Shown: positions 63,624-64,000 of the stretch, in pieces
How the letters are laid out: every line of letters begins with the position of its first letter
How positions within the stretch are numbered: the first letter of the stretch is position 1
DNA from: Bacteroides salyersiae WAL 10018 = DSM 18765 = JCM 12988
GTDB lineage: Bacteria > Bacteroidota > Bacteroidia > Bacteroidales > Bacteroidaceae
Assembly (NCBI RefSeq): GCF_000381365.1
Contig: NZ_KB905466.1
Location: 2,654,821-2,718,820 of the forward strand
Direction: 5' to 3'
Length of the DNA stretch: 64,000 nt
The notes under the pieces: model-generated
Database searches by the model: none
What the model was told of the DNA's origin: nothing
The model's input: only the letters and a program-made list of their open reading frames with translations
Made by a program: the position numbers and the translations under genes

Positions 63624-64000
63624 GAGACAGTCTTATTATTGTACTGTTCTTTGCCGTAGGAATATTGTTGAGTTTTTTTGATCTTTATCCATCCGGATTG
63701 GAGCAGTTTAATCTGAGCTTTTATGCATTGTGTTTTTTGATGTTCTGTGTGGGTATTAGCATTGGTAATAATCCTCATATACTATTGAGTTTCAGAAGAC
63801 TTTCCCCGAAATTCTTTTTACTTCCTGTATGTACGATTTTAGGGACACTTGCCGGTTGCTATGTCAGTAGTTTCTTTTTTGAAAGGCATTCTTCTGTTGA
63901 TTGTATGGCAGTGGGGGCCGGTTTCGGATATTATTCATTATCAAGTATCATTATCACGGAATATAAAAATGCGGAACTCGGTACGATTGCTTTGCTATCT
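63620..64000 (+). CDS. LysO-type lysine exporter, C-terminal subunit (3' end outside window)
   Basis: The first 127 residues of a membrane protein starting MRDSLIIVLFFAVGILLSFF, with a ribosome binding site AGGAGG unusually strong for Bacteroides. The segment VGAGFGYYSLSSIIITE matches the conserved core of the LysO/DUF340 family. With the preceding 96-residue gene it makes up a complete LysO, split in two. The frame is open to the window edge. Confidence 0.75.
   Translation, partial: MRDSLIIVLFFAVGILLSFFDLYPSGLEQFNLSFYALCFLMFCVGISIGNNPHILLSFRRLSPKFFLLPVCTILGTLAGCYVSSFFFERHSSVDCMAVGAGFGYYSLSSIIITEYKNAELGTIALLS

Overview
The window reads as chromosome of a gut-type Bacteroides. Evidence: SusC/SusD pairs, FecI/FecR-type regulation, lipoproteins with Bacteroidetes lipoboxes, promoters of the TTTG / TAnnTTTG type, weak Shine-Dalgarno use, and a core run xerD-aroQ-pyk-O-methyltransferase-rbfA-FtsX permease that, from memory, is typical of the genus. 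I see no tRNA, rRNA, CRISPR array, prophage or insertion sequence.

Layout. 1-5374 (minus): a surface-protein operon with a PEGA/barrel protein, an eight-repeat fibronectin-like lipoprotein and a BspA-type leucine-rich repeat protein cut by the window edge. 6158-18595: housekeeping genes (fused ADP-forming acyl-CoA synthetase, YifB/ComM ATPase, TlpA-like lipoprotein, TPR lipoprotein, xerD, aroQ, pyk, O-methyltransferase, rbfA, LolC/E-like permease). 19017-36248 (minus): one long regulated uptake locus. Read in its own direction it is histidine kinase, response regulator, ECF sigma factor, FecR anti-sigma, SusC with STN domain, SusD, HExxH lipoprotein, DUF4302 lipoprotein, adhesin-like protein, LRR protein. 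36433-44161: a DUF3267-like protein without its zinc motif, a large PL1-type pectate lyase-like protein, an orphan kinase with a duplicated and degenerate sensor module, and a DUF4890-type small protein. 44222-48280: a YfhO membrane protein and S-adenosylhomocysteinase.

48470-63316 (plus) is the most striking part. A soluble PAS histidine kinase is followed by a strongly structured intergenic RNA candidate, then a membrane TPR-HTH regulator, SusC, SusD, an M43 metalloprotease, a small protein and an MGH1/GH63-like glycosidase. The last three share a GEVED-type beta-sandwich domain and a T9SS-type C-terminal tail. I infer a surface system that takes apart a glycoprotein-like substrate and imports the products. 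The window ends in a LysO-type lysine exporter split into two overlapping genes.

Across the window six secreted proteins carry T9SS-like tails, but no secretion component gene is present. Several intergenic regions hold unexplained ordered repeats: a perfect 27-bp inverted repeat, a 34-bp inverted repeat pair, two independent triplets with an exact 22-bp period, and a dispersed GACGATTTACGATTT palindrome.
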